Assembly (NCBI GenBank): GCA_016927905.1
Contig: JAFGLW010000024.1
Span: 81,950-145,949, forward strand
Origin: a candidate division CSSED10-310 bacterium
GTDB lineage: Bacteria > CSSED10-310 > JAFGJC01
DNA: 64,000 nucleotides
Direction of reading: 5' to 3'
Position 1 is the stretch's first letter. Each line of letters opens with the position of its first letter. This document shows positions 28,901-37,818 of the stretch, in pieces. Below the pieces are notes generated by a model, which worked only from the letters and a program-made list of their open reading frames with translations, did no database searches and was not told the origin of the DNA. The position numbers and the translations under genes were made by a program.

Positions 28901-31294
28901 TCGAAAAGGACGGCAGAACCCGGCGGCGTCAAAGCGTATTCTGCGCCGGAACCGCTCTTTATCCCCGATTCGGAACCGATATCGTTCCCAGAGGATATCC
29001 CGGATGAAACCGGGACAACGAAACCATCCGAAACAGAATCCGGATTCAAAACCGGGGAGTATCTGGCGGGAATAGCCGATCGTTCGGCGCGCTTCATCGT
29101 CGATTTGTTGCTGACAGTGCAACATAATCTGATGGCAATGATCGTTCCCCTGCTGACCCTGATCGGTATAAGTCTTTTCCTTTATCTGCCGTACCTGAGT
29201 CATTTTTCACGCAAGGGAATGGGTATCGGATTCGTTCATCAATACAGGCAGACCACCAATTTCGATGGATATTTCACCATGTTCGGGTTTTTCCTGTTCA
29301 TATTCGCCACCCTGCTGGTCAGATGGTGGTACCTGGTGCAGCGACGCAAAGGCCGGGGTGTCCTGTCGATCGGTTTGACCTTCATGATAGTCGTCCTGGG
29401 AAGCGTACTTTTATTCAACATCCTGAAAGCGACCTTTCTGATCGATTATTCGGTACTGATTTTCAATACCGTCATAATGGTGGTTGTCCTGTATCTTTTT
29501 TCCAGAAGCAGGTCGGATGCGGATCAGAAATTCGTTCTCCTGTTCGCATTCATGGCGCTGGCCATTACCGCCGGATGCGAAATTATATACATCAAGGATT
29601 TTTACCAGGGAGGCGATCATCGGCGCTTCAATACCATCTTCAAATTTTACATGCAGGCATGGTTTTTCTTCGCAATCGTGTCCGCCTATCTGGTGACCGA
29701 TCGATTCAAAATAAGGAAACCGGACCCGCTTTTTCGCGGATGGAAATCCATCTCCACTCTGGGAAAATGGGCATGGAATCTGATCTTCATCCTGCTCTTG
29801 TCCGGAGCTTTGATTTTTACATTCCAGGGTCCCCGGGCACGGAAGACCCACGATGAGTATCGGCGAGTGGAACTGCCGCTCACACTGGATGGCCTGGCCT
29901 ACATGAAAAAGGGCGGCTGGGACCAGGAATACCGGGCCATTCACTGGATCAACAAACACATCAGAGGCGCTCCGGTCATCCTGGAAGCATCAGGTCCGGA
30001 TTACGAATACCAATACGGGAGAATTTCCGCCAATACCGGGTTGCCGACGGTACTGGGTTGGTGGAGTCATGTGGATCAACGGGAATACGGCCGGAATACC
30101 GGCCGGATGAAACTGGACGTCGTCGAGATGTACGAGGGCATCGATATCCCCCGGCTGCTGGCGCTTCTTTTGAAATACCACGTGAAATATATCTATGTCG
30201 GGTCAACAGAGAAAAATAAATACACAAACATCGGCCTGGATAAATTCTCCCGGTTGACCGATTACATGACACCCGTATACGCCAATCCGGAAGTCACCAT
30301 TTTCCGGATCAATGATTACGGCCTGAACGTGGATTTCGCATCTGTCGCCAGAGACAGCAATGCATTGTCCGACCTGCAGCAGCGAGTCCTGGAGGAACAG
30401 GAAAAGAAACTCGAACAGGAGAAACGGGAGGAAGAAGCGCGAAGGGAAGCTCTCAAATCGGCAGCTCCGACAAGCATGTTCGTCGGGGGGGAAGGGGAAA
30501 TCCGGGGTCAATTTCGGGAGCCCAGATCGCTGGCGGTGGGTCCGGACGGCATGATCTATGTGGCGGATTTCAGAAATCACCGCATTCAGAAATTCAATCC
30601 CCAGGGTGACTGGCTGAACGCCTGGGGATCCAGCGGAGACGAAACCGGCCAGTTCAAAGATATCTGCGGCGTGGCTGTCGATGCGGATGGTGTCTATGTG
30701 GCGGATACTTTCAACAACCGCATCCAGAAATTCAGTCATGACGGGGAATTCATCAGCCAGTGGAGAGGTGATCAGACATCGTTCTTCTATCCCAGAGGCA
30801 TCGGGGCGGATCAGAAAGGATTCATTTACCTGGCTGATACCGGCAACAACCGGATCATTAAAATGAGCAATGAGGGCAAGCAGATCGCCATATGGGGGAA
30901 ACTGGGCCGCGGTGAAGGCGAATTCGAAAGCCCCATCGGGATTCATGCTTCCGGTGATAAAATATACATAGCCGACACGCGGAATCGGAGGATCCAGGTG
31001 CTGGATTCCAGCGGAGCGTTCATCCTGAGTTGGCCGATCGACGGATGGGAGGGTGAAGTGTTCGTGGAACCATACATTGCGGTTGATATCAACCAAAATG
31101 TCTGGGTTTCAGATCCGACTGCGAACCGCATTCTGATTTTCGACCCGACCGGGAAGAAGCTGGCATCCATATCCAGGGATCATCGGGGTCGCCCGTTCGC
31201 ACGACCCATGGGTCTGGCCCTGGATTCCGAAGGCGGTATTCTCGTGGTCGATACCCACCACCACAGACTGACCCAAACCCCTCCGCTGAAATGA
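25964..31294 (+). CDS. Three-part giant: GT39/PMT-like domain + DUF2298 (YYY) domain + C-terminal NHL propeller
   Basis: N-term 'RWGMPSFFHPDERQIMFK' GT39-like; middle 'DYFPPHDPWIEGEPINYYYYGHYLAAFMTRLAGI'; C-term NHL blades 30472-31275. Confidence 0.87.
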   Translation: MESDVLPEIPRKKTNRNWLLFLILIAGTTFRFYGIRWGMPSFFHPDERQIMFKVNDISWNDLNPHFFAYGSLPIYVLKGTVTGLDRVNRFVVDAARKMELDAKKVSRVREWFPPMNHFRGQTLTGRALSAIVSIWTIVVLFYLGRLMYQKKIALIAAALFSFSVLSIQQSHFYVVDGPQTFLVVCAIYFMVRMAVGDRARDYYYSGLFIGLAMSTKFSSLPIYIAYAFAHFLALVHGNRKGFTHWLHLIGGALLSVAVMTAGMPYWILDHEKWWRDIQEQSRMVRGTARLPYTIQYENTAPFWYLIKNMAIWSLGLPFGMAAFAGFAVAIRRFFVQTKDLGNQVLLAYVVPIFIVNSLFQVKFLRYTLPLLPFFALFAAKMLFDLQKRHRMRTPAKILTIVVLTGTLIWAIAYTTVYRYPNTRIEASSWVYQNIPSGAHILLESNWDDALPVGTPDGNPSVYTTKKLEIYREPENERKAGEMAEMLEWGDVIILPSKRHYGSVLRIPERFPVSGNFYRSLFAERLGYRYVRCFTSPPRLGRLKFEDDLADESFRVYDHPKVAIFQKETALTRDQILPYLLNPPPEIAEITYEDILRAVPPDAVGSRISFPVIRWLIILEILGIMVFPTAFLIFHRFNHRGYPLNKTIGLITAGYICWLIPSLKWVPFTRTFLFLVIVLFLAANCMLYMRHRQAIHHFVKQYWWSIAGYELLFAAVFGLFVFLKSYNPDIFWSESSMDFGFVNSILRSDYFPPHDPWIEGEPINYYYYGHYLAAFMTRLAGIESSYGYNLFFATIPALVALAVASILISLTRRLWAGVLGVLFTIVIGNLDGVAQMAQIWSRIPKTSGLFPAAGIFRDFVGSFLVLGRSEVHFRFFRSAHELIRPTVHEFPYWSYNFMDLHAHTIATLISSLVLVFHLVLFRNRKKGFGIFGTGITRYLTLGVLSIALGALIPTNSWDFPTHCLVIFLILNFMPLEKPAGSKRTAEPGGVKAYSAPEPLFIPDSEPISFPEDIPDETGTTKPSETESGFKTGEYLAGIADRSARFIVDLLLTVQHNLMAMIVPLLTLIGISLFLYLPYLSHFSRKGMGIGFVHQYRQTTNFDGYFTMFGFFLFIFATLLVRWWYLVQRRKGRGVLSIGLTFMIVVLGSVLLFNILKATFLIDYSVLIFNTVIMVVVLYLFSRSRSDADQKFVLLFAFMALAITAGCEIIYIKDFYQGGDHRRFNTIFKFYMQAWFFFAIVSAYLVTDRFKIRKPDPLFRGWKSISTLGKWAWNLIFILLLSGALIFTFQGPRARKTHDEYRRVELPLTLDGLAYMKKGGWDQEYRAIHWINKHIRGAPVILEASGPDYEYQYGRISANTGLPTVLGWWSHVDQREYGRNTGRMKLDVVEMYEGIDIPRLLALLLKYHVKYIYVGSTEKNKYTNIGLDKFSRLTDYMTPVYANPEVTIFRINDYGLNVDFASVARDSNALSDLQQRVLEEQEKKLEQEKREEEARREALKSAAPTSMFVGGEGEIRGQFREPRSLAVGPDGMIYVADFRNHRIQKFNPQGDWLNAWGSSGDETGQFKDICGVAVDADGVYVADTFNNRIQKFSHDGEFISQWRGDQTSFFYPRGIGADQKGFIYLADTGNNRIIKMSNEGKQIAIWGKLGRGEGEFESPIGIHASGDKIYIADTRNRRIQVLDSSGAFILSWPIDGWEGEVFVEPYIAVDINQNVWVSDPTANRILIFDPTGKKLASISRDHRGRPFARPMGLALDSEGGILVVDTHHHRLTQTPPLK

Positions 31295-31348
31295 AATGGG
31301 ATCAGGTCCACTCGCGCTCTTTCTCCTGCAGGGAGATGTGAGGTAACC

Positions 31349-32011
31349 ATGGCGCCCCGGATCATTCCATTCGATGCATACGCTTCGGAATATGACGGAT
31401 GGTTCAAGGAAAACAAGCAAATCTTCAGATCCGAACTTCAAGCCGTTCGCATGCTGATGCCCAGGTTTGACAAGGCTCTGGAGGTGGGAGTGGGGACGGG
31501 CCGGTTCGCCGGCTCCCTGGGAATACAGACCGGTGTCGAACCGTCCGGAGCGATGGCTGATCTGGCTCGGAACCGCGGAATCACCGTGGTCAGGGCGGTC
31601 GCGGAGGCCCTGCCATTCGTTGATCAGGCCTTCGAACTGCTGCTCATGGTGACGACCATCTGTTTTCTCGATGACCTGGACCTGGCATTCCGTGAAACAC
31701 ATCGGGTATTGACAGGCGGAGGGCATTTTGTCCTCGGATTTCTGGATCGCGATACGGAATCCGGTCGGGTATACGAAGAACGCAGAAATCGCAGCAGGTT
31801 TTATCGCGACGCCCGGTTCAGATCGTCTGGGGAGGTTTTGGAGGTGTTGCGCCAATCCGGTTTCTGCGACACCACATCTGTCCAGACCATCTTCGGTTCA
31901 CCCGATACAATGCAGACGTTTGAACCGGTCAAGCCGGGACACGGAACGGGTCTGTTCGTGGTCATGCGCGGGCGGAAACCCACAGGTGTTTGCGTGTCAA
32001 GACAGATATAA
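31349..32011 (+). CDS. Class I SAM-dependent methyltransferase
   Basis: 'ALEVGVGTGRFAGSLGIQTGVEPSGAMADLARNRG' motif I. Confidence 0.88.
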   Translation: MAPRIIPFDAYASEYDGWFKENKQIFRSELQAVRMLMPRFDKALEVGVGTGRFAGSLGIQTGVEPSGAMADLARNRGITVVRAVAEALPFVDQAFELLLMVTTICFLDDLDLAFRETHRVLTGGGHFVLGFLDRDTESGRVYEERRNRSRFYRDARFRSSGEVLEVLRQSGFCDTTSVQTIFGSPDTMQTFEPVKPGHGTGLFVVMRGRKPTGVCVSRQI

Positions 32012-32022
32012 GAAGCAAATGA

Positions 32023-33750
32023 TCAATCCAGCCGCTGTAGCGGCCGGCAAATGCAGATCGTATTCAAGTTGAACCGCGTGTCCCATACGACGCAATCACC
32101 CAGCTTCAGAAGATCCTGGGGCATGGGAATATGGGAATCATGCGCAACCAGAAAACCACCGGGATCCCGGATTTCATCCGTTGAGTTGACCACGTGAACC
32201 GAGCTGTAATCATAAAGGAACCGGTATGCATTTTTTGATTCGAGGAATTTTCTGTCCGTCATCAAATACACCAGGATGCCGGTGTGTTCTTTCTGGATCT
32301 TGTCTATCTCCCGTGCCAGGAGAAGGTTCAGATCATAGAAATACCGCTGCACACCGGCATCACTCAGGGCAGTGTTGAAAAACCGGTCGGCATTTACCGG
32401 GACGATGACACCCATTAAACCGGTCAGCACGACCGCTTTCAGAAAACGGCGGAACCGGGTGTTTTCGGGAAGGCTGTCGGCAGGATAACCGATCAGGAGA
32501 AGAACCATCGGGATGGCCGGAATCAGCCGGTACCGTTGCGGATTCAGAACCAGTAATCCGGACAGGAGAACGATACCGGTTATCCCGGTTACCAGGAACA
32601 GTTTCATGAAATTCTTGCGCAGGGTGACCAGGCAGTAAATGAAAGCAATCCCACTCAGAATCCCCGTGATCGGATCGATGATTCCCAGGCTGCCGGGAAG
32701 AATCTCCCTGCAATCCATTCCGCTGATAAAGAAAAAACGAACGGTAATCCAGACCTTCCTCATCTGTAGGGTGATCAGGTCCGAGAAACCGTCGAACCGC
32801 AGCGCATTGTGATGCCTGAGAATTCCTTCGGTGAATGGAAGGATAGATATTCTTCCGGGCCAGACAAGTGTCGGGAGAACCACCGTAAAAGGCATTACCA
32901 GGGCCAGAAAGAAATGCGACAGACGGGTGAATCGTGCGGGCCGGGATTTCGGTGATCGGGTATCTTCCGGATTGGTCGATCTCATGCAAAGACAGGTTGC
33001 GGCCAGACAGACCATGATCAGACCGCCGGTTAACTTGTAGCTGAAATATTCGGTCAGCAGCAGACCGTCGGCCAGACCGGCTGAGATCAATGTCCCGGTA
33101 TCGGGGTACCGAAGAAATAGAGCGAAGGCTGCAATGGCGACCACCAGTGTTGTCACCGGGGACATGGTTTCCATGGCGATCCGGGATGATCCGGCAAGAT
33201 ATGCCTGGGTTGCGAACAGCATGGACACGAAAAAGACGGTGTAAACGGATCGGAATAGCTGGGTTGCCGCCATAAAGAAAAACAGCACACCGGTCAAGCT
33301 GTACAGCGTGAACGCCCATCGCATTCCGCGCAGATCCATGCCGAAAAGCCGGAAACCGGTTTCAGCCACCAGGTTGACCAGCGGGAAATATATATCCAGT
33401 GTTTCCGTCTCAATCGAGTTCAATGCGTAGGAGGCGGTCTGATATTCTTCCACCATCTGCCCGTCATCCGGCGGGAACACGCTGAATCGATAGGTTCTGA
33501 AGACTATTCCCGCCGCCAGCACCATACCGAATACCAACAGAAAAACAGTATTGATTTGGGGAATTCCCGTCCGGTTGTTCGCCAGGCACCTGAAAACCAG
33601 CAGCACCATTGCCAGTATTGATGCCGACAAAACCAAAAGAAACGCTTCCCGAAACGTGATCCGGTTGAAATATCTCAGAAGGCAGGCTGTCCCGGTCAGT
33701 CCCGTTAATCCGTAAAAAACGGTCCAGGGAATCAGTTGAGACTTTTCCAT
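32023..33750 (-). CDS. Polytopic GT39-like membrane protein
   Basis: Many TMs with an acidic first-loop motif 'FRTYRFSVFPPDDGQMVEEYQTASYAL'. Confidence 0.65.
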   Translation of the reverse strand: MEKSQLIPWTVFYGLTGLTGTACLLRYFNRITFREAFLLVLSASILAMVLLVFRCLANNRTGIPQINTVFLLVFGMVLAAGIVFRTYRFSVFPPDDGQMVEEYQTASYALNSIETETLDIYFPLVNLVAETGFRLFGMDLRGMRWAFTLYSLTGVLFFFMAATQLFRSVYTVFFVSMLFATQAYLAGSSRIAMETMSPVTTLVVAIAAFALFLRYPDTGTLISAGLADGLLLTEYFSYKLTGGLIMVCLAATCLCMRSTNPEDTRSPKSRPARFTRLSHFFLALVMPFTVVLPTLVWPGRISILPFTEGILRHHNALRFDGFSDLITLQMRKVWITVRFFFISGMDCREILPGSLGIIDPITGILSGIAFIYCLVTLRKNFMKLFLVTGITGIVLLSGLLVLNPQRYRLIPAIPMVLLLIGYPADSLPENTRFRRFLKAVVLTGLMGVIVPVNADRFFNTALSDAGVQRYFYDLNLLLAREIDKIQKEHTGILVYLMTDRKFLESKNAYRFLYDYSSVHVVNSTDEIRDPGGFLVAHDSHIPMPQDLLKLGDCVVWDTRFNLNTICICRPLQRLD

Positions 33751-33767
33751 TGCCTATCCGGATGCGA

Positions 33768-36725
33768 TCAACTCTCTGGTTCCGGCACGGTTGCGGCTGC
33801 CAGGAGTTCTTTTGGAACGATGTAGCTGTAAAAAATTACATCGTTGGCGTATGCCTTGTCCCGATACTCAGTGTAAATCCCGCCGGGATAAAATTCCTTG
33901 ACCCGCCCGAATAGCGGTTCATTCCGGATATCTTTTTCGAACAGGAAGGCCACCCCCTTGTCAGGCGGATGGCGGGCATTCAGAACGCGTTCCAGGTTGG
34001 CATGCAGCCGTTCCTTGGGTACGACATCGATCACTTCCCCGTCGGTTATGGTGAAAACATCCCCGGGTACCCGGTAACAGATGAACTTGGGAGTATCGAT
34101 GAAATGACCCTGCGATATATAAAGAGTATTTTTCGCAGCAAGCTCAAGACCCTGGTATCCCAGTAGGGTATGTTTTCTGGCATATCCGAACTGGGCGTAG
34201 TAGTCGGAGCCCAGTTTATAAAAATAATATTTGAATTCTGTTACACCGATCCAAGCGGTCAATGCGATGACAGCGGCCGCGGCACCCTTTTTCCCGACGG
34301 GGCCTTTCCAGTATCTGACAAGACTCAGAATGCCGGCTGCTGTAAACGCGCTGACCGGAATGGGAGTCATGATCGTCCGGGCTGCATCCGGTTCGGAAAG
34401 GATTCCGGGTAGAAGGCCGAAGGCGAACAGGGCCATGAGCAGAAACGGTCCGCGCTGCAATGCGTGCCGGACCATAATCAGCAGACCGATGAGCATCATC
34501 AGACCGAGCGGGTAAGTGACGATCGGCCATTCGTTGTTGAAGAAGTTACCGACATGGGCCTGATGGTGAAACATCAGCAGGTTTTCCCGGATATTCGTCC
34601 AGAGCGGGGTCAGCGATCCGGCCGTTCTGATTTTATTTCCGATGAACAGAAAATCGGATCGACCCATGAACGATGCTAAATTTCCCCGGTTTTCCAGGGC
34701 ATACCGGGCCAGAGGAGAAAAAGCGGCGGCACCTGCAGTCAGGTAAAAAATCAATCCCCACCAGTTCCGACGCATGAACCGTTTTTCCCTGATCCAGGTG
34801 TGAATGCCGACCAAAATCATCATAACGGGGATTCCCCGGAAAGCGAAATATGTATGCAAACCGAGTCCGATGAAAAATCCGGAAAGAATATAGTATGAAA
34901 GCCGTTTCCACCATCCGGAGGCATCCACTGCTTTGAAGAAAAGCCAGATCGTCAGTGCAAGGCACAAGGGGGCCAGGATGGCACGGTAGCCGGTCCTGGA
35001 AAACACGATATTCCAGGCCATGGCGGAGTAAATGAAAGCGGCCACGAACGCAAACCTGGTCCCGAACAGCTTCCGGAAAAGAAAGAACAATGCGATCACG
35101 GCGAGAATACCGGCGGTGATGCAGGGCAGGTACAATGACGCCTTGTCCACGCCGAACCATTTAAAGGACAGAGCGATGAGATAGAAATAGAAAGTGCATT
35201 TCCCCCAGGCCTCAGGCGTGAACGGCGTATAGGGTTCACCGTCCAGAATCCGCAGAGCGTACATTCCATTCCAGGCTGCATCGTTGTTGATGCCCCAGGG
35301 GATGTCATCCAGTCGGTAAATTCTGAGCAATACCGTCAGTACTGTCAGGATAAAAAGCAGTCCCCATGAATACGATCGACGCAGTTCCGGTCGATCCTGG
35401 AAAGTGGTCAGTCGGACGGATTTGGGTAATTCCTGGATCCAGGCGAAGGCCAGCCCGGCGGCGATCAGCCAGAATCCCTGTCTGATTCTGCCGTCGGAAA
35501 GCGCATTGACAGCGGTGATGACGCAGATCACGAAGCAGATATACAGGGTTGCCAAAAGCAGCCTTTGCCGCCTCAGAACCTGCAGCGCTCTGTCCCAGTT
35601 GCTTTCCGGCATGATCCGAACAACCGGTGTTACCGGAACCGGCCCTTTTTTCCGCAGGATGCGCTGAACAATCCAGACAACGACGATCAGGGCGGCTGTC
35701 AGGTCCAGAAGGATGCGCAGAATGGAGATCAACTCGGAATGGATATCCGGTTTGCCCGCAGTCGGGGATTGAAGTGACGAAGGTGGTGTGTATTTGACGA
35801 TCCGGTTGTTCTGGGAATCGCTTATATAGATCAGTCCGGCCCGGTCGACAGCGATACCGGTGGGATGGGACAGTTGTTCCGGACCGCTGCCGGATTCGCC
35901 GAACCGGCTGAAAAGTGTTCCGTCTTGATTGAACACGACGACGCAGTCATCATGCGGAACGGTACAGTAAATCCTGTGATCGGGTCCCACAGCCAGATAG
36001 GCTTCGTTGAATTTTCCATTGTCCCAGTCCGGAACGGGGATCACGGATAGAGTCTGTCCGGCGGGATTCAATATTCTGATTCGATGGTTTCCGGTATCCG
36101 CCACAACCAGGTTACCGTCCGGTGCCGTGGCAAGTCCCAGCGGATCACGCATCTGATCCAGGGCATCTCCCTTGCCACCCCAGGTGGCGAGATGTTTTCC
36201 ATCCCGTCTGAATACCTCGATCTTATGCAGGCTGGTATTGGCTACATACAACCGGTTCTGTCTGTCGACGGTCAAACCCCGGGGTGCATAGAAATCGGAT
36301 TGTTCCGTCCAGTTGGGATTCCAGTCTGAATCCGGTGGTTTGACCTGGATCCGATGATTCCATGTATCGGCCACATACAGAACACCGAGTGGATCCATGA
36401 CGGCTTGTGTCGGATCGTTGAACTGACCCGGTTCAGAACCTTGAGCGCCCCACTGCCGGATGAAGGCACCATTGGTCTCCAGCAGCTGGATCCGGTAGTT
36501 TCGGAAATCCGCTACCAGAAGGTGATCATCCGGAGTCAAGGTTAAGCCACGTGGTTCAATGAATTCTCCGGGCCCGGCACCCCGGCTGCCGATCTGCTGG
36601 AGCTGCCGGTTGGCGACTTTGGGAGCGGGGACTTCGCCGCACGATTCCAGGCTCAGGGCGGTCAGAATTATCGCGGCGGTTTTTAAACTCATTTGCAGCA
36701 TGCCGATCTCATCAATGATCTTCAA
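33768..36725 (-). CDS. N-terminal NHL propeller + GT39/ArnT-like membrane domain
   Basis: Signal-like N-term, six NHL blades (coding about 36610-35780), one TM, then 'LRIYRLDDIPWGINNDAAWNGMYALRIL'; start may be downstream (M9/M12). Confidence 0.83.
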   Translation of the reverse strand: MKIIDEIGMLQMSLKTAAIILTALSLESCGEVPAPKVANRQLQQIGSRGAGPGEFIEPRGLTLTPDDHLLVADFRNYRIQLLETNGAFIRQWGAQGSEPGQFNDPTQAVMDPLGVLYVADTWNHRIQVKPPDSDWNPNWTEQSDFYAPRGLTVDRQNRLYVANTSLHKIEVFRRDGKHLATWGGKGDALDQMRDPLGLATAPDGNLVVADTGNHRIRILNPAGQTLSVIPVPDWDNGKFNEAYLAVGPDHRIYCTVPHDDCVVVFNQDGTLFSRFGESGSGPEQLSHPTGIAVDRAGLIYISDSQNNRIVKYTPPSSLQSPTAGKPDIHSELISILRILLDLTAALIVVVWIVQRILRKKGPVPVTPVVRIMPESNWDRALQVLRRQRLLLATLYICFVICVITAVNALSDGRIRQGFWLIAAGLAFAWIQELPKSVRLTTFQDRPELRRSYSWGLLFILTVLTVLLRIYRLDDIPWGINNDAAWNGMYALRILDGEPYTPFTPEAWGKCTFYFYLIALSFKWFGVDKASLYLPCITAGILAVIALFFLFRKLFGTRFAFVAAFIYSAMAWNIVFSRTGYRAILAPLCLALTIWLFFKAVDASGWWKRLSYYILSGFFIGLGLHTYFAFRGIPVMMILVGIHTWIREKRFMRRNWWGLIFYLTAGAAAFSPLARYALENRGNLASFMGRSDFLFIGNKIRTAGSLTPLWTNIRENLLMFHHQAHVGNFFNNEWPIVTYPLGLMMLIGLLIMVRHALQRGPFLLMALFAFGLLPGILSEPDAARTIMTPIPVSAFTAAGILSLVRYWKGPVGKKGAAAAVIALTAWIGVTEFKYYFYKLGSDYYAQFGYARKHTLLGYQGLELAAKNTLYISQGHFIDTPKFICYRVPGDVFTITDGEVIDVVPKERLHANLERVLNARHPPDKGVAFLFEKDIRNEPLFGRVKEFYPGGIYTEYRDKAYANDVIFYSYIVPKELLAAATVPEPES

Positions 36726-37656
36726 ACCGGTCGATATTATCCAGGATTTCTTCGTTCAATCTGCGGTTGACTGCGATCAGATCGGCGATGACGCCGATCA
36801 GAACAAGGAAAAAACCGGTCAGAATGCACACCGCGGAAACAACCACCGATTGAACCTTGCCGGATGGATTCGGCCAGCTGCTCAGGTAATAGTAAATGAA
36901 TCTGAAGAACAAAACAGCTCCAAGACCCAGAAAGAAATATCCACTCCGGGCGAACAGCTTGACCGGGCTGTACAATGCCCAGATCCGGATCATGGTGGCG
37001 GTCTGCCGGCGGATGTAATACCAGTTGCTTCGAAATAACCGGCTTTTCCTGGCAGGCGGGTTGATCTGCACCGGAACCGATACGATCCGAAAACCACTCT
37101 GGCTTGCCTGAATCAGAGTTTCGACCGTGTAGGTGAATTCCGAAAACACCCGAAGCCGTCTGGCTGCATGATAGGAGTAGGCTCTGAAACCGGATGTAAC
37201 ATCCGGGATGTTCAATCCGGTCAGGAACCGGACCATGCGGCTGCCCGTTTTCTGGAGCAGCTTTTTTGTCGGGGAAAAGTGGGGAATGGCGTCGATCGGC
37301 CGGCTCCCGACAACAAGATCAGCCCTGTTGTGCAAAACAGGCCCGATAAGGTCGGCGATACAGGCGGCGTCATATTGATTGTCGGCGTCTGTATTCACCA
37401 CGATATCGGCATTTGAACGAACCGCGTATTTCAGGCCGGCTGAGAATGCTTTTGCCAGACCCTGGTGAACAGGCAGCTCAAGAACATGGTGCACATTCAA
37501 CGATCGGGCGATATCCGCAGTGCCGTCCGTGGATCCGTCATCGATGACCAGCAGTTCGATGGAATCAACGCCTTCGATGGAATCGGGAAGCGCTCGGATG
37601 GTTTCGGGAAGCGTTTCGGCTTCATTGAAACACGGGATTTGAATGATCAGCTTCAT
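36712..37656 (-). CDS. GT2 family, polyprenyl-phosphate sugar synthase (DPM1/PglC-like) with C-terminal TMs
   Basis: 'IIQIPCFNEAETLPETIRALP...LLVIDDGSTDGTADIARSL...VVNTDADNQYDAACIADLI'; start adjusted inside the track ORF. Confidence 0.88.
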   Translation of the reverse strand: MKLIIQIPCFNEAETLPETIRALPDSIEGVDSIELLVIDDGSTDGTADIARSLNVHHVLELPVHQGLAKAFSAGLKYAVRSNADIVVNTDADNQYDAACIADLIGPVLHNRADLVVGSRPIDAIPHFSPTKKLLQKTGSRMVRFLTGLNIPDVTSGFRAYSYHAARRLRVFSEFTYTVETLIQASQSGFRIVSVPVQINPPARKSRLFRSNWYYIRRQTATMIRIWALYSPVKLFARSGYFFLGLGAVLFFRFIYYYLSSWPNPSGKVQSVVVSAVCILTGFFLVLIGVIADLIAVNRRLNEEILDNIDRFEDH

Positions 37657-37818
37657 CAACAGCATATTAAAAATGAAACAATCCATTAAAGCAAGTTCCG
37701 ATAACCGGGATATCCCCCAGATCGAAAACCGTTTGAACAGGCAGTATATAGAAGTTAAAATAAAGGTTCGTATTTTCGCCCGGACCGGTCGTCCAGGCGG
37801 GAGATTGCTGGAAGGAAC

